64,000 nt of DNA from Stygiobacter sp043807765 (GTDB lineage: Bacteria > Bacteroidota > Ignavibacteria > Ignavibacteriales > Melioribacteraceae), in assembly GCA_043807765.1 (NCBI GenBank), contig JAZDFQ010000069.1, positions 1 to 64,000 on the forward strand, given 5' to 3'. Shown in pieces: positions 62,448 to 64,000 of the stretch. The notes beneath the pieces were generated by a model that ran no database searches, had not been told where the DNA came from, and worked only from the letters and a program-made list of their open reading frames with translations. The translations under genes and the position numbers were made by a program. Position 1 is the first letter of the stretch. Each line of letters starts with the position of its first letter.

Positions 62448-62966
62448 ATGTTAAAAAAGTTATTCGTTGTCATCGCGTTGATTTTAAGCGCCGGTTTTTG
62501 CTTTGCTCAAGATGATCTGAAAGAAACAACCTTAATAAATATCGGCGATCAACTACCTACATTTACTGCAAAAGCGCTTTCTGGTTCCAATCTGTCCTCC
62601 GCCAATTTAAAAGGAAAGGTTGCCCTAATTAATTTTTGGGCTACATGGTGCGGTCCGTGTAAAAAGGAAATGCCTTTAATGCAAAAAGATATATATGAAA
62701 AGATAAAAGACACGAGTTTTGTAATGGCCGCAATTAGCCGCGGTGAGGAAACCGGGATAGTTAAAAAGTTTATTGATCTAAATAAGTACACATTTCCAAT
62801 TTACCTTGATAAGGAGGTTGCAACTTATAACCTTTTCGCTAGTAAATACATTCCGAGGAATTTTGTAATTGGAAAAGATGGCAAAGTTAAATGGTCATCC
62901 GTGGGTTTTAAGCAGGAAGAATTCGACGAGATGATAAAAGTGATCTTAGCAGAATTAGCTAAATAA
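62448..62966 (+). CDS. TlpA-like thioredoxin-fold protein
   Basis: The protein has 172 aa with a signal peptide (about 1-21) and the redox motif FWATWCGPCKKEMPLMQ; IPRNFVIGKDG holds the cis-Pro. A strong AAAGGAG lies six bases upstream. Distinct from the 33770-34357 protein, whose sensor partner it does not share. Confidence 0.9.
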   Translation: MLKKLFVVIALILSAGFCFAQDDLKETTLINIGDQLPTFTAKALSGSNLSSANLKGKVALINFWATWCGPCKKEMPLMQKDIYEKIKDTSFVMAAISRGEETGIVKKFIDLNKYTFPIYLDKEVATYNLFASKYIPRNFVIGKDGKVKWSSVGFKQEEFDEMIKVILAELAK

Positions 62967-62973
62967 CTATTAC

Positions 62974-63004
62974 GCGTCTTTCATTTTTCAATAATGAAAG
63001 ACGC
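62974..63004. terminator. Hairpin at a convergent gene junction
   Basis: An 11-bp stem (GCGTCTTTCAT / ATGAAAGACGC) with a 9-nt loop follows the thioredoxin stop and contains the stop codon of the converging gene. There is no strong U-tract, so termination is uncertain. Confidence 0.45.
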
Positions 63005-64000
63005 AGTATTTCCGCCATAAGTTTTTATATAAGACTTCTCCATCAGCACGTCAATAGTTTTTGCAGTTATCATTTTGTAAACCCAGATCATCCACTCTTT
63101 ATAAGATGATTCTTCCCGGTATTGTGAATTAAGATACCATTTCACAAAAAGTGTTTGCCGGCTCTCGAAATAATTAATAATGTCTTGCCTAACCACGTTA
63201 CTTGTTTCAGCAACCTTCTGCAAATCCTCGCTGGTTAAAACTGGTACAGTTGATTTTCCATTCACAACGATTCCGCAACGGGTAAATCCCCCGGCAATTT
63301 TTGAAGTTGGCTTATAACTGGGATTTTTAATTACCTTAACTAATTCGTTAAGCAAAGCAACTTGATAAACCGAATCGCTTTCTGTTGCCGGTTTACCAAA
63401 GTCTCTTACAAGTTCAGAGGTTGCATATGTTGCAATATTTCTTTCGTAAGAAGTTGACGAAAAAGAACCAAGCCTAAAGTTTGGATAATCATAATAACGC
63501 GTTTCAAAAATTTTAGGATTTCCTTCCCCCCCTTCGTTTTGGATGAAAGACATATAATAGTAATTGCTTCCACGGTGGGGAACGAATGCTTTTATAAACT
63601 GTTCTTGATAATATTTTAGCTGATCATTATCATGCATAACAGCGCCGAGTATAAACATCGAAACATACTCGAAAGGAATGTTTTTAAGCGAAGGAATCTT
63701 GTAGTATGCTTCTTTAATCTTAGCTAATCGATCAACTGCTATTCCGCTCATTTCCGCACCGAGGGAATCGGTAAGTTTCTTAAGCGCGCACCCGTTTTCT
63801 TCATCAAGAATAAAAACTGTTGGGATAAAACTGCTGTCACTATACTTTTTAATTAAACCTTCGCCAAAGAGATAGTTAATTCTCTCATTCCAAACACTGT
63901 TGCTTAGCTGGAAATGTTGTTTAATTTCTACCGGATTAATTCTGTGATGAAGCAAGATTAGTATTTCTTTTAGATTGTCTTTATCAAGATTAATCTCCGG
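62981..64000 (-). CDS. Unknown protein, 5' end beyond the window
   Basis: The frame is open to the last base of the window (339 codons seen), continuing upstream of a possible TTG at 63955, so the gene is partial. The first residues (NLDKDNLKEILILLHHRINP, then VEIKQHFQLSNSVWNERINY) look like a winged helix, and LFGEGLIKK fits its wing. The remainder is helical with YESRQTLFVKWYLN-like segments and no recognised family. Possibly a multi-domain protein whose N-terminus lies outside. Confidence 0.6.
   Translation of the reverse strand, partial: PEINLDKDNLKEILILLHHRINPVEIKQHFQLSNSVWNERINYLFGEGLIKKYSDSSFIPTVFILDEENGCALKKLTDSLGAEMSGIAVDRLAKIKEAYYKIPSLKNIPFEYVSMFILGAVMHDNDQLKYYQEQFIKAFVPHRGSNYYYMSFIQNEGGEGNPKIFETRYYDYPNFRLGSFSSTSYERNIATYATSELVRDFGKPATESDSVYQVALLNELVKVIKNPSYKPTSKIAGGFTRCGIVVNGKSTVPVLTSEDLQKVAETSNVVRQDIINYFESRQTLFVKWYLNSQYREESSYKEWMIWVYKMITAKTIDVLMEKSYIKTYGGNTASFIIEK

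Noticed and set aside
1..64000. CRISPR arrays, IS elements, prophage or integrase genes
   Set aside because: No regularly spaced direct repeats of 23-47 bases, no transposase or integrase motifs, and no phage structural genes; RusA alone is not enough.

Overview
The window looks like a chromosomal segment of an environmental member of the Ignavibacteria (Ignavibacteriota, FCB group). The case rests on a type IX secretion C-terminal sorting domain of the NYPNPFNPST type (39955-40980), a large TonB-dependent receptor with a carboxypeptidase-regulatory N-terminal domain, DUF4097 and GIN envelope proteins, an AT-rich composition, and a Bacteroidetes-type promoter (TTTG-N19-TAnnTTTG) directly in front of a tRNA-Lys gene. 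Purine-rich Shine-Dalgarno sequences are also common, which is unusual for Bacteroidota proper. The phylum call is inference from these traits, not from a marker-gene search. I see no prophage, IS transposase or CRISPR array.

Layout. 1-5376: tRNA-Lys, an H-type-lectin/OmpA fusion, an amino-acid permease, a secreted protein, a BtuF-like lipoprotein and two small Cys-rich proteins. 5490-26391: a surface-glycan locus on the + strand. It holds a GT2, a sugar epimerase, two GT4 enzymes, a YfhO-type membrane protein, a Wzx-like flippase and a surface-carbohydrate protein, then a complete-looking pseudaminic-acid route (pseB, pseC, pseG fused to an acetyltransferase, a second acetyltransferase, pseI and an SpsF-type cytidylyltransferase), a beta-propeller lipoprotein and a glycosylasparaginase. 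A two-nuclease cassette (RusA plus a PD-(D/E)XK protein, 6691-7777) sits inside this locus, and a four-helix-bundle S23/IVP gene flanked by inverted repeats sits between pseB and pseC. 26451-33708: prfA, a GT2, miaA, a sensor kinase that lacks its phospho-acceptor histidine, a DNA glycosylase, and an ECF sigma factor with a zinc-finger partner.

33770-38203 is a compact minus-strand operon: ECF sigma factor, membrane anti-sigma with HEAT repeats, two DUF4097 beta-solenoid proteins built from TMGG or alternating TYGG/TSGG rungs, and a TlpA-like thioredoxin. It reads as an envelope-stress unit. 38541-43673: ammonium transporter, T9SS cargo, TonB receptor. 43942-44903: a Panacea-type toxin-antitoxin pair. 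45053-47532: BlaI/BlaR1 with a probable operator and an unusual C-terminal sensor. 47637-52290: ruvA, an outer-membrane barrel, ruvC, yebC and recJ, followed upstream by rnpB (RNase P RNA, minus strand). 52824-56582: an ABC exporter / GntR / GIN / TPR-lipoprotein operon with a likely GntR operator. 56670-64000: AI-2E transporter, secreted alpha-amylase, PAS histidine kinase, GNAT, thioredoxin, and a protein whose 5' end lies beyond the window.

Across all this runs a second layer: short dispersed repeats (word-like families such as TTAGTGATTTGTTATTAG, AAATGGAACGCGGAT, CGCAAAGACACAGAGACG and GTCCCGC-GCGGGAC hairpins). They sit between genes, inside rnpB, and in three places inside reading frames. 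Together with the S23/IVP gene between inverted copies, they are the strongest candidate here for something under-described.
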